From Pseudomonadota bacterium (GTDB taxonomy: Bacteria > Pseudomonadota > Gammaproteobacteria > Burkholderiales > JABEVD01): a stretch of 64,000 bases of DNA. The DNA is taken from assembly GCA_021848825.1 (NCBI GenBank), contig JAJZTQ010000011.1, positions 1 through 64,000 on the forward strand, read 5' to 3'. This document shows positions 1-7,873 of the stretch, piece after piece. The notes under the pieces are model-generated. The model was not told the origin of the DNA, did no database searches, and saw nothing but the letters and a program-made list of their open reading frames with translations. The stretch's first letter is position 1, and each line of letters opens with the position of its first letter. Both the position numbers and the translations under genes were made by a program.

Positions 1-1137
1 TAACAGTGAATCACACCTTTCCTGCGTTAATTCTAGATAGCGGCGCGATATGTCAATTCCTACAGACTTACGTCCAAGATTGCTCGCTGCAACAAGGGTT
101 GTCCCCGTCCCACAGAATGGATCAAGAGCAATCCCTCCCTCGGGGCATGTGGCGAGCAATGGAATGCGGCAGAGGTCGATTGGATAGGGTGCGAAGTGAG
201 CTTCCCTGCGCTGGGTATCTTCCGGGATAATGTCCCATACATCAAAAGGCTTGCTCCCCTTGGGATGGTATTTGAGAAAATAGAATCCTTTGTCCCTAAG
301 CTCCTTGGCTCGTCCTGATACCTTTTCGCTATCCGAATGTGTCGTTCTCTGTTGACCACGGATAACCATGCGAAAGTCAGATACGAGCCCAGCAGAGACA
401 TCCGCCAGCATCTTCTCTAGAGCCAAAAACGCGGCCTTCTTCTCGGAATCATCAAGGGCGGTCGATAGCTCGATCTGCCGCCTGTACCGGACGCCAGAAA
501 CACCTGTCGCGGATACAACGGCCCCATTTACAACTCTGGCCTCACGAGGCTTAGATCGGATCGCGTCGGCATCGTAGTAGTAGCCCTTGGCTTGCTTCAC
601 GAAGTGAAAGACGTTCTCGTGCACATTGCCGAGGCGATCTTTGCTGTTATCCATCCCGCCCTTGAGCTTGTTCCACACAACACTGTTACGAAGAATCCAG
701 CCTTGATTGTCGATCAACTCGAAAGCTACCCGCCAAGGAATTCCGACTAATCCCTTGTCGCTGTAGGTATCCCCGAGATTCAACCAAAAGGAGCCAGTCG
801 ATTTGAGTACCCTTCTCAGCTCCAAGAAGATCGCAGCCAAGTTTTTCACGAAGTCTCGGCAATCATCCTCTAGCCCGATTCCTCCACTCTCGTACTCCCT
901 CTTCCCCCAATAGGGCGGAGATGTCATAGCAAAGTCGATTGATTCAGAGGGCATCGCGCGCAACACCTTCAATGCATCGCCAGCCAAGAGAAGTGGCGTG
1001 GTTGTGTTGCGCTCGACGTAGTCCGAGAAAGCCTCGCCGTATTTGCTGGCAACAATGTCAAGGTCGCCACCGCGAGCGGCCATCCGACGACTCGGTGAAT
1101 CGGTCAATGCGAATGTAGCGGCCACGTCAACCGTCAT
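1..1137 (-). CDS. Site-specific DNA methyltransferase, beta class (C-terminus cut by window edge)
   Basis: I translated this frame by hand; it is open to base 1, which explains its absence from the ORF track. At least 379 residues are present. The amino-methylation motif TSPPYWG (motif IV, about residues 72-78) comes before the SAM-binding motif DPFCGTGTT (motif I, about 339-347), which is the beta-class order, with the target-recognition region between them. SPPY is commonest in N4-cytosine enzymes, but N6-adenine cannot be excluded. The family transfers methyl groups from SAM to exocyclic amino groups. No restriction gene is visible, so it may be an orphan protecting the element from host restriction; a partner could lie to the left. 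The ATG at 1137 is the first good start after an in-frame stop. Confidence 0.85.
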   Translation of the reverse strand, partial: MTVDVAATFALTDSPSRRMAARGGDLDIVASKYGEAFSDYVERNTTTPLLLAGDALKVLRAMPSESIDFAMTSPPYWGKREYESGGIGLEDDCRDFVKNLAAIFLELRRVLKSTGSFWLNLGDTYSDKGLVGIPWRVAFELIDNQGWILRNSVVWNKLKGGMDNSKDRLGNVHENVFHFVKQAKGYYYDADAIRSKPREARVVNGAVVSATGVSGVRYRRQIELSTALDDSEKKAAFLALEKMLADVSAGLVSDFRMVIRGQQRTTHSDSEKVSGRAKELRDKGFYFLKYHPKGSKPFDVWDIIPEDTQRREAHFAPYPIDLCRIPLLATCPEGGIALDPFCGTGTTLVAASNLGRKSVGIDISRRYLELTQERCDSLL

Positions 1138-1300
1138 TGGCAAGTTCCCGCTCAATCAAACAAAGGCCGGATTGTTGATGCATTTCGTCTCAACATTCAT
1201 AGGCGCGGCGTGATAACGCCGATGTGTTTGTAAAGTGTTGTACGTGAGGCGATCTCGCAAAACGAAATCAATCCGGTTTCAAGGCTCATGAGGTCTTCTC

Positions 1301-1426
1301 CTATCGGCGAGTAACCAGAGATTCGGTTGTATCGTAAAGTAGACACCAGACGGCAATTGCCGGAGCAAAAAATATGCGCGGCGTTTCCTTGGCACCCTTG
1401 ATGAATCCTTCGATAAAATCACTCAT
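1301..1426 (-). CDS. Tiny membrane protein, 41 aa
   Basis: Unrecognised. It starts MSDFIEGFIKGAKETPRIFF and has one hydrophobic segment (about residues 18-31), so it is probably a single-span inner-membrane peptide. Its ATG lies 1 nt beyond the stop codon of the upstream 40-aa ORF, which suggests translational coupling. The track shows a 67-aa version, but the extra N-terminus lies within the neighbouring ORF in another frame. It is the last of four tiny ORFs in a row on this strand. Confidence 0.5.
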   Translation of the reverse strand: MSDFIEGFIKGAKETPRIFFAPAIAVWCLLYDTTESLVTRR

Positions 1427-1427
1427 A

Positions 1428-1550
1428 TCAGACGCCCTCATCTTGATGTTTCTTTCGATGGTCTTCTGCGCGATGGCTTGATGCATACCAGGACAACCCG
1501 ACAAGGAATGCCGTCGCCAAAATCAAAACGACTTGGGATTCAATCGCCAT
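1428..1550 (-). CDS. Tiny membrane protein, 40 aa, paralogue of the ORF at 11746
   Basis: Too short for the track. It reads MAIESQVVLILATAFLVG and ends with a charged tail containing HRAEDHRKKHQDE. The 43-aa ORF at 11746-11877 has the same plan, with HRAEDRHGKKHQDD at the C-terminus and MATDS at the N-terminus, so the two are related. One hydrophobic helix followed by a basic/acidic cytoplasmic tail is predicted. The function is unknown. Confidence 0.5.
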   Translation of the reverse strand: MAIESQVVLILATAFLVGLSWYASSHRAEDHRKKHQDEGV

Positions 1551-1573
1551 TTTCGTTTCCCTCCTTCACTCAA

Positions 1574-1705
1574 TCAGGCTTGTGGCCGATCAGCATCTTC
1601 GTCTTTGCTGCGAATCCATAGAGCAAATCCGACAAACGCAATTGCACCGAGCGATAGTTCGACACACATCAGGATCAGTCCAGTAGCGAGCGTCATATCA
1701 GGCAT
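1574..1705 (-). CDS. Tiny membrane protein, 43 aa
   Basis: Too short for the track. One hydrophobic stretch (about residues 6-31) is followed by the charged tail RSKDEDADRPQA. Its ATG lies within the last codons of the upstream 45-aa ORF in a different frame, so translation is probably coupled. The function is unknown. The layout (hydrophobic helix, then short charged tail) matches its neighbours. Confidence 0.45.
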   Translation of the reverse strand: MPDMTLATGLILMCVELSLGAIAFVGFALWIRSKDEDADRPQA

Positions 1706-1835
1706 GCCTCACGTCTTGTTGCGGTTTATTTCTAGCCCCATCGCGTTTCTGTAACCAAATCAGAAAGCCAGCAATACTGGCACCTCCATAGGCGATAATG
1801 GCCACCGACAGTATCATTCCGAGTGCAAGGCTCAT
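1698..1835 (-). CDS. Tiny membrane protein, 45 aa
   Basis: Too short for the track. It starts MSLALGMILSVAIIAYGG and has one hydrophobic helix (about 4-29) followed by LQKRDGARNKPQQD. A strong ribosome-binding site (GAGGAGG) sits 7 nt before the ATG, the best of the cluster, so this is probably the first gene of the tiny-ORF group. It overlaps the next ORF by 8 nt. Confidence 0.55.
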   Translation of the reverse strand: MSLALGMILSVAIIAYGGASIAGFLIWLQKRDGARNKPQQDVRHA

Positions 1836-1901
1836 GACTTATCCTCCTCATGACTAACCGATTCTAGCTTGATGGCCGCTTGTTGTAAAAGACAGGTAAG
1901 C

Positions 1902-2186
1902 TCAGTTGCGACATTTTGGCTGCATGTCTGCCAAACCCTTTCCCGGTTTGAAGCGCGGAACGAATTTCCCCGGCACGTCCACAGAATTCCCGTTGGCCGG
2001 GTTGCGACCTTTTCGTGGATTTCGGAAAGTCACCCCAAAAACTCCGAACCCCCGAATTTCGACGCGCCTTTGCTCAGAGATGGTGTTGGCAATGGCATCA
2101 AGAATGCCGTTCACGGCTAGACTTGCATCTCCCAGGCTAATTTCCTGCCGGTCGGCAATAATCTGGATTAGTTCGGATTTGGTCAT
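1902..2186 (-). CDS. HU/IHF-family DNA-binding protein, 94 aa
   Basis: HU-family proteins bind and bend DNA as dimers. The start at 2186 gives MTKSELIQIIADRQEISLGD, the normal family N-terminus, and the arm region has the expected RNPRKGRNPANGN followed by PRFKPGKGL. The track's 137-aa version adds an unrelated N-terminus. The last residues, DMQPKCRN, replace the usual family ending, and the DNA encoding them recurs at 12231-12250. In a conjugative element such a protein could assist recombination, origin architecture or silencing. The tiny ORFs lie downstream on the same strand. Confidence 0.88.
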   Translation of the reverse strand: MTKSELIQIIADRQEISLGDASLAVNGILDAIANTISEQRRVEIRGFGVFGVTFRNPRKGRNPANGNSVDVPGKFVPRFKPGKGLADMQPKCRN

Positions 2187-2903
2187 GGGAATTGATGATA
2201 ATCGAATATATTGTTTTCTGCACCTGTAGGGTTCAGGCGATCCTGCACTTTCCAGTATTCCGTGAAACCTCAACCACCAAATCAGGACGGAACTGACTGT
2301 TTTCCATACTCCCACTCTGCATCATGTAGCTCCTGGGATTGCAGATTACCCGCGTCACTTTGGGATGCTTATAGCCGATGGAGGCCACAACAATCAAAGC
2401 AGCCAGAAACGGGCGAGAAACGCCATAGAATCGATTTTAAGGCTCCACCCCACCGAACCATACCCAGATCAGCAAATCACCCCAGAACAGCACAAAACGC
2501 GCCGAACCATTCCGAAACCCCGCCGACGCATCACCATCAAAGAAGTGATCTACTCGACAAAATCAGGTAAACATGGAATGAAGGAGAATTGGTTACTTCG
2601 CCCCGTACCTTTCCAGGTGCCTTGCCATTGAGTCAGCCGCACACCGTTTACATCAGATAGCAATAACACGCCCCTAGTATGCCTAGACGGAGGCAGGTCA
2701 ACCTCGCTGACCGGTATGTGCTCACGCCCGCAGGGCCGTACTGCCCTAATCCAGTTTATTGGGAACAACAAAGTCTACAATAACCCCGGAGAAACGTGGT
2801 TGATATACTATATCTTGTGCTTTGACAATAACTCAGAATACATATATAGTTTTATCACTCTCGGTGGCAGAGTGCTAATAGCCTGCCATCAATCCCAATC
2901 GAA
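2187..2903. other. Intergenic region with cargo-operon promoter
   Basis: About 0.7 kb separates the divergent HU gene and the cargo operon. The listed ORFs here show no recognisable protein pattern. The right end is AT-rich and holds the promoter annotated at 2822-2850. I see no RNA gene or mobile-element end. Confidence 0.5.
2822..2850 (+). promoter_or_regulatory. Sigma70-type promoter of the E2-E1-JAB/MBL operon
   Basis: TTGACA at 2822-2827 and TATAGT at 2845-2850 are separated by exactly 17 bp, close to the sigma70 consensus. Transcription would start near 2857, giving a leader of roughly 50 nt before the first gene. This is among the strongest-looking promoters I found in the window and implies that the cargo is expressed from its own promoter. 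Confidence 0.75.
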
Positions 2904-4070
2904 ATGGGAGGTGCTGTGGCAGATATCCATCACGCAATTTTCTATCCGGTCGGTAACGGAGACACGACCCAAATCGTCCTAGCGAAAGGACGTCGCGTTC
3001 TGTTCGACTTCTGCAACCGCGACAAATCTGAAGACGCCCACACGCCGGAAATCGACCTCAAGGCTCGGCTGAAGGAAGACCTGAAGGCCGCCAACCGCGA
3101 CTACTTCGATGTCGTCGCATTCACGCACGCCGACCTCGATCACATCCAAGGCAGCACCGAGTTCTTCGAGTTGCAGCACGCGAAGAAGTACCAAGGCGAC
3201 GGGCGGATCAAGATTCGAGAGTTGTGGGTGCCGGCGGCGATGCTGCTTGAAGAAGCGGACAACGATCATCAGACCGAGGAATACGTTCTGCTTCGCCAAG
3301 AGGCGCGGCACCGTCTGCTGGAGGGCAAGGACATCCTCGTCTTCTCGAAGCCGCAGGCATTGGTCGATTGGCTGGAGCCGCTGCTGAAAGCCCGCGGCGA
3401 ATCGGCATCCGCGCGCGATCACCTCTTTATCGACGCCGGCACGATCGTGCCCGGCTTCACGCAGGCGAAAGATGGCGTCGAGTTCTTCTGCCACTCTCCT
3501 TTCATCAAGCACTGCGACGGCGGCGACATCATCCGCAACAGCGCCGCCTTGGTGTTCAACGTGCGGTTCAATGCCGACGGCGCCACCTACGACTATCTAG
3601 AGATCGGCGACGCGGAATACGGTGATCTGGAAGACATCGTTAGCACGACGCGCTACCACAAGAACGAGGATCGCCTGGCGTGGGACCTGTTCAACATCCC
3701 GCATCATTGCAGCTATCGCGCATTAAACGAGGACAAGGGCAAGGACGAAACGGTCCCCGCGCCGCTGGTGAAGGACCTGCTGCTGATGGGAAAATCCGAT
3801 GCCTACATCGTCAGTTGCAGCAAGCCGATCCCGGATGTCAAGGATTCGTATGAGCAGGTCCAACCCCCGCACATCCAAGCCCGCAAGGCGTATGAGCGCT
3901 ACTTGAAGGAAGTCGGCGGGCGCAAGTTCCTGGTCACGATGGAGGAGCCGAACGCCAACAAGCCCGAGCCGATCGTCTTCGAGATCGGCAGCGCCGGCGT
4001 GACCTGGAAGCGTTCGGCAACCATCGGCGCGCCGGCCATTTTGGCATCGAGGCCCCCGCGAGCTGGCTGA
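2904..4070 (+). CDS. MBL-fold protein 1 of the E2-E1-JAB operon (ComEC/Rec2-like hydrolase fold)
   Basis: A metallo-beta-lactamase-fold protein of 388 aa. Metal-binding motif HADLDH is at residues 75-80 (the HxDxDH form seen in ComEC/Rec2-like members), and a later IPHHCSY motif is near residue 267, so the metal site looks intact. The family includes nucleases, phosphodiesterases and thiol-ester hydrolases; the substrate here is unknown. The C-terminus is RPPRAG, ending in glycine. The stop overlaps the next start as TGATG, indicating coupling. A GTG at 2916 preceded by GGGAGG is an alternative start. There is no signal peptide, so it is presumably cytoplasmic. Confidence 0.85.
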   Translation: MGGAVADIHHAIFYPVGNGDTTQIVLAKGRRVLFDFCNRDKSEDAHTPEIDLKARLKEDLKAANRDYFDVVAFTHADLDHIQGSTEFFELQHAKKYQGDGRIKIRELWVPAAMLLEEADNDHQTEEYVLLRQEARHRLLEGKDILVFSKPQALVDWLEPLLKARGESASARDHLFIDAGTIVPGFTQAKDGVEFFCHSPFIKHCDGGDIIRNSAALVFNVRFNADGATYDYLEIGDAEYGDLEDIVSTTRYHKNEDRLAWDLFNIPHHCSYRALNEDKGKDETVPAPLVKDLLLMGKSDAYIVSCSKPIPDVKDSYEQVQPPHIQARKAYERYLKEVGGRKFLVTMEEPNANKPEPIVFEIGSAGVTWKRSATIGAPAILASRPPRAG

Positions 4071-6316
4071 TGACCGATGCGTACCACGAACTGGCAAATG
4101 TCACAGAGGTCGGAAGCGCCGACGCACTGACCATTCCGCGTGCGCGCGCGCTGCTCGATGCCGTCCAGCGGCAACGCGACTATTCGTTAATCCAGCTTCT
4201 GCGGCATCCCGCAGACGGCGCGGCGACGCTCGAATGCTTGATCGTCGAAGTTGAGTGCGATGGCATCCCTCCGAAGAATCCAGTCGGCATCTGCTACCGG
4301 GAACGCTTGGCGCTGTGCGTCCCCAACGACCCCAAGCGGCTAATCGAAGTCCTGGCGCTGCGTCAGGATTTTCCGATTCTGATGCACCAGAATCAGGGTG
4401 TACACGGTGCGCCGGCCAGTCTGTGCCTGTACTTCGATCCGCCTGCTGCGGTGCTGCGCACCTGGACACCTGCGGCGTTCCTGCGCCGCATCCAGTGGTG
4501 GCTGGAAATGAGTGCTCGTGACGAGTTGCACCCGGCTGACCAGCCGGTTGAGCACCTGTTCTTCGCCAGCAAGTACGAACTGGTCCTGCCGTGGAATCTG
4601 GCCGAATTGCGCAAGAACCCGGCGTTACGCTTCATGGTGCTGCGGCAGGAAGAACGCCCCGATCAAGGGTTCACTTGCTTTCTGCAACCGATCTCGAAAG
4701 GTGCGCCGCAGGCAAAGACCTTTGCCCATATCGAGTTGACGCTGCCGCCCATCGTGCATGGCTTCGTTGAGCGTGATCCCGCTACCCTCGGGCAGTTGGC
4801 AGACCTGCTGACACAGCGCAATGTGGATCTCATCACGCCGCTGCGAGCAAAGCTACAAGACAGCGTTGGCGAATCCGGTGCTGCCGCTTCGGCCGATGAC
4901 AAGGCCACGGTCATCTTGCTTCACATTCCGATCAAACGGAGCGCCGACGCGGAACCCGACGGCATCACGCACCGGGCGTTCCTCGTGCCGATCGGCGCAC
5001 TTGAACTCGGCGTCGCCACCGGCGCACTGCTGATACACCAAGGGCGTTACTTCAAGGACGTGATGAACCAGCAGCCCTCGACGGCGTGGCAAAACCAGCC
5101 CGTCTTGCCGATGGACGTACTGGTGCAGAACGATGCGGCGGCCGCGAGACGCCAGTCGGGCATCTTTGACGAAGGTCCGAAGGCCGTCCTGATCGGAGCC
5201 GGATCGCTCGGCAGCGCATTGCTCAACCTGTGGGGACGCAGCGGTTGGGGGCGCTGGACGGTCATCGACAAGGATCACATCAAACCCCACAACCTCTCAA
5301 GGCACGCCGCCTACATACAACACATCGGCGAGACGAAAGCGACGGTCGTCGCCGGACTGCACGCTGGTGCGACGGAAGGCGCGACCGAAGTAGTGCCTAT
5401 CGTCGCCGATGCCACCGACCTTGCGCTGGAGTCAGTCGCGCACGCGCTCGCCGCCGCGAGTCTTGTGGTCGATGCCTCGACAACTCTCGAATATCCGCGT
5501 GCGGCAAGTGGGGTCGATACGCTGCCGCGCCATTGCTCGGCATTCATCACACCCGACGGCAACGCGGCAGTGCTGCTTGTGGAGGATGCCGAACGCGCGC
5601 ACCGCCTGCGCACGCTCGAAGCCCAGTATTACCGCGCCCTGATTCAAGAGGACTGGGGCAGAACTCACCTCAGCGGTCACGCCAACACGTTCTGGAGCGG
5701 CGCGAGTTGCCGCGACATCTCGGCGGTTCTGCCGTACTCGCGCATCCTGGGCCAAGCGAGCACGCTGGCCGAACAGGTTCAGGCCGCGACGACCAATAAG
5801 GACGCCCTTATACGCACGTGGCAACGAGACCCGGCGAGCGGCGCCATCACAGTGCATGATGTCCCCGTTCTGCCAGAGAGGCGCATCCCGCTCGACGACC
5901 TTGACGTGTTCATCGACGATGGCGTCGAACAACAACTACGGGAGCTGCGCCGCCAGGCTTTCCCAAACGAGACCGGCGGCGTGCTGCTCGGCTACTACGA
6001 CTTCAACATCAAAGCCGTGGTGATCGTCGCCGGACTGCCGGCTCCGCCCGACAGCAAAGCCAGTCGAGATTCCTTCGAGCGCGGTATCACTGGCTTGGCC
6101 GAAGCGGCGAAGGATGCCAGCTTGCGCACGGCCGGCATGGTCAGCTACATCGGCGAATGGCACAGCCACCCACCCGGCCACTCCGCCTCGCCCAGTGGGC
6201 ATGATCTGATGCAACTCATTCAGTTGGCGCTTGGGATGTCCGACGACGGCCTGCCGGCCGTCCAGCTCATCGTCGGCGAGCACGATCTTCAAGTCCTTCA
6301 GGGCGAGGTGAAGTGA
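4070..6316 (+). CDS. Fused E2-like / ThiF E1-like / JAB (JAMM) deubiquitinase-like protein
   Basis: A 748-aa multidomain protein. The N-terminal part resembles prokaryotic E2-like domains of Cap2 type, with candidate cysteine C119 in ASLCLYFDPP and a following tryptophan. The middle is a ThiF/E1 adenylation domain with nucleotide motif LIGAGSLGS (about 374-382), an NLSRH arginine-finger region and candidate catalytic cysteine C547 in SGASCRD. The C-terminus is a JAB metallopeptidase with the complete JAMM set E634, H698, H700, S709 and D712. CBASS type II splits these activities between Cap2 and Cap3; here one chain could both conjugate and cleave. It is coupled to MBL genes on both sides (overlap upstream, 1 nt gap downstream). 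No ubiquitin-like gene is adjacent. The domain calls are firm; the pathway is inferred. Confidence 0.9.
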   Translation: MTDAYHELANVTEVGSADALTIPRARALLDAVQRQRDYSLIQLLRHPADGAATLECLIVEVECDGIPPKNPVGICYRERLALCVPNDPKRLIEVLALRQDFPILMHQNQGVHGAPASLCLYFDPPAAVLRTWTPAAFLRRIQWWLEMSARDELHPADQPVEHLFFASKYELVLPWNLAELRKNPALRFMVLRQEERPDQGFTCFLQPISKGAPQAKTFAHIELTLPPIVHGFVERDPATLGQLADLLTQRNVDLITPLRAKLQDSVGESGAAASADDKATVILLHIPIKRSADAEPDGITHRAFLVPIGALELGVATGALLIHQGRYFKDVMNQQPSTAWQNQPVLPMDVLVQNDAAAARRQSGIFDEGPKAVLIGAGSLGSALLNLWGRSGWGRWTVIDKDHIKPHNLSRHAAYIQHIGETKATVVAGLHAGATEGATEVVPIVADATDLALESVAHALAAASLVVDASTTLEYPRAASGVDTLPRHCSAFITPDGNAAVLLVEDAERAHRLRTLEAQYYRALIQEDWGRTHLSGHANTFWSGASCRDISAVLPYSRILGQASTLAEQVQAATTNKDALIRTWQRDPASGAITVHDVPVLPERRIPLDDLDVFIDDGVEQQLRELRRQAFPNETGGVLLGYYDFNIKAVVIVAGLPAPPDSKASRDSFERGITGLAEAAKDASLRTAGMVSYIGEWHSHPPGHSASPSGHDLMQLIQLALGMSDDGLPAVQLIVGEHDLQVLQGEVK

Positions 6317-6317
6317 C

Positions 6318-7196
6318 GTGTCCGGACAGATGATTCTGAAAATATGGGATGTGCAGCATGGCGCATGTGCCATGCTCACGCACCTCTCGGTCCAGGGAAT
6401 CGAAGGCCGGCTCGCGATGATCGACTCCGGTCACAATCAAGAAACGGGCTGGAAACCGAGCACCTACATCCGGCACTACTTGAAGCGGAGCGTGCTGGAC
6501 TACCTGTTCGTCACCAATGCAGACCTCGATCACATCAGCGATCTGAACAATCTGTGGCGCGAGGGAATCGCGGTCTCCACCTTCATTCGCAACCGCAGCG
6601 TGTCGCCCGAAGTGATGAAAATAATCAAGGAGGTCGGTGGCGAGTTGACCGACGACATCCAGCGATACTTGGACCTTCACGCCAACTACGTCTATCCGGT
6701 CGATACTCCATTCGATCAGAACATGGGCGGCATCACGGTAAAGACATTCTGGAACTCGACGCCACGCTTCTACGACACGAACAATCTAAGCCTGGTTGCA
6801 TTCTTCAAGTTCGGAACCTTCAAGATTCTGTTCCCTGGCGATCTTGAGGAGGACGGCTGGCTCGCGCTGCTGGAGCAACCGGACTTTCGTGCTGAGTTGG
6901 CCGGGACGACCGTGCTCGTGGCCTCTCATCACGGACGCGAAAACGGCTATTGTGAGGCGCTATTCAACTACATCCATCCTCTCGCCATCGTGATGTCCGA
7001 TAAGGCGATCGTCCACGACACGCAACGCATGACGCAGACGTATCGCCAGCGCGTGGTCGATCATTGGCCGAACGGCGTTTCGGTCAAGACGACAGGCAAG
7101 CAGCGGCATGTACTGACGACGCGGCGCGATGGGTGGATTCAATTCGTCGTCGATGAATTTGGTAACTTCGACATCTACACCGAGAACAACGGATGA
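6318..7196 (+). CDS. MBL-fold protein 2 of the E2-E1-JAB operon, altered metal motif
   Basis: A second metallo-beta-lactamase-fold protein, 292 aa, starting at GTG 1 nt after the previous stop. The loop corresponding to HxDxDH reads NADLDH (67-72), so the first histidine is asparagine. A downstream SHHGRENG (about 202-209) keeps the double histidine. Metal binding may be reduced, or one site lost, compared with MBL protein 1, and a structural or regulatory role is possible. The C-terminus is DIYTENNG, also ending in glycine. Its stop overlaps the following ATG. The fold is clear; the substrate is unknown. Confidence 0.83.
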   Translation: MSGQMILKIWDVQHGACAMLTHLSVQGIEGRLAMIDSGHNQETGWKPSTYIRHYLKRSVLDYLFVTNADLDHISDLNNLWREGIAVSTFIRNRSVSPEVMKIIKEVGGELTDDIQRYLDLHANYVYPVDTPFDQNMGGITVKTFWNSTPRFYDTNNLSLVAFFKFGTFKILFPGDLEEDGWLALLEQPDFRAELAGTTVLVASHHGRENGYCEALFNYIHPLAIVMSDKAIVHDTQRMTQTYRQRVVDHWPNGVSVKTTGKQRHVLTTRRDGWIQFVVDEFGNFDIYTENNG

Positions 7197-7873
7197 GAGA
7201 CCCCAAAGACTACAGCAGCAAGACGTTGAAGGGTCGCAACCTTGCATGGCTCGTAGCGACGCTCGTTCTCGATGTCCTGATCCTCCTGGTACTCGCCTTT
7301 CATACGGCGATCCAAGACTTGACGCCGACCTCCATCGCGGCCGTCCGAACCAGCCTCTCGGTCCTGCTGCCGATTCCGGTCTTGATCCTGTCGTCACTGA
7401 TCTCGGCCGACCACAAGGCTATCTTGGTTTTCTGGCGCCTCAAGTTCCCGCTTCCCGGATCGCGCGCGTTCTCCGTGTACGCGCCAGCGGATCACCGCAT
7501 CGACTTGGCGAAATTGAAGAAGAACGTTGGAGCGTTTCCCGCAGAGCCGCACGAACAGAACGCCAAGTGGTACGTCCTGTACAAGCAGGTCGATTCGGAC
7601 CCCTCGGTCGCAGACAGCCACAAGAACTATCTGCTATTCCGCGACATCGCGGCAATGTCGCTATTGCTGGTGCCTGTGCTGCCCATTGCCATGTACCTCA
7701 TAGGCATTGATGCGACACGCATTCTGATATCGGCGGCAGTGTTCCTTTGCCAGTATCTGATTACCGCATTCAGCGCACGGACGACAGGCATACGCTTCGT
7801 GCAGAACGTGCTGGCCGTGCACGCCAGCCGGAAAGTGACTGCCTCACGGCCAACAGGGACGGCAAAGGCGTAG
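7193..7873 (+). CDS. Four-TM membrane protein, last gene of the E2-E1-JAB operon
   Basis: A 226-aa protein with predicted membrane segments at about 17-37, 53-71, 152-171 and 175-194 and a soluble stretch of about 80 residues between the pairs. I do not recognise the family. Its start overlaps the stop of MBL protein 2 (ATGA), so it is a genuine operon member. In many bacterial defence operons a small multi-span protein is the membrane-acting effector. That is only an inference here; a sensor or anchor role is equally possible. The C-terminal tail (ASRKVTASRPTGTAKA) is basic and probably cytoplasmic. Confidence 0.75.
   Translation: MRDPKDYSSKTLKGRNLAWLVATLVLDVLILLVLAFHTAIQDLTPTSIAAVRTSLSVLLPIPVLILSSLISADHKAILVFWRLKFPLPGSRAFSVYAPADHRIDLAKLKKNVGAFPAEPHEQNAKWYVLYKQVDSDPSVADSHKNYLLFRDIAAMSLLLVPVLPIAMYLIGIDATRILISAAVFLCQYLITAFSARTTGIRFVQNVLAVHASRKVTASRPTGTAKA

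Noticed and set aside
1138-1300. Promoter or RNA gene between the methylase and tiny ORFs
   Set aside because: No convincing -35/-10 pair, hairpin or tRNA-like structure was found.
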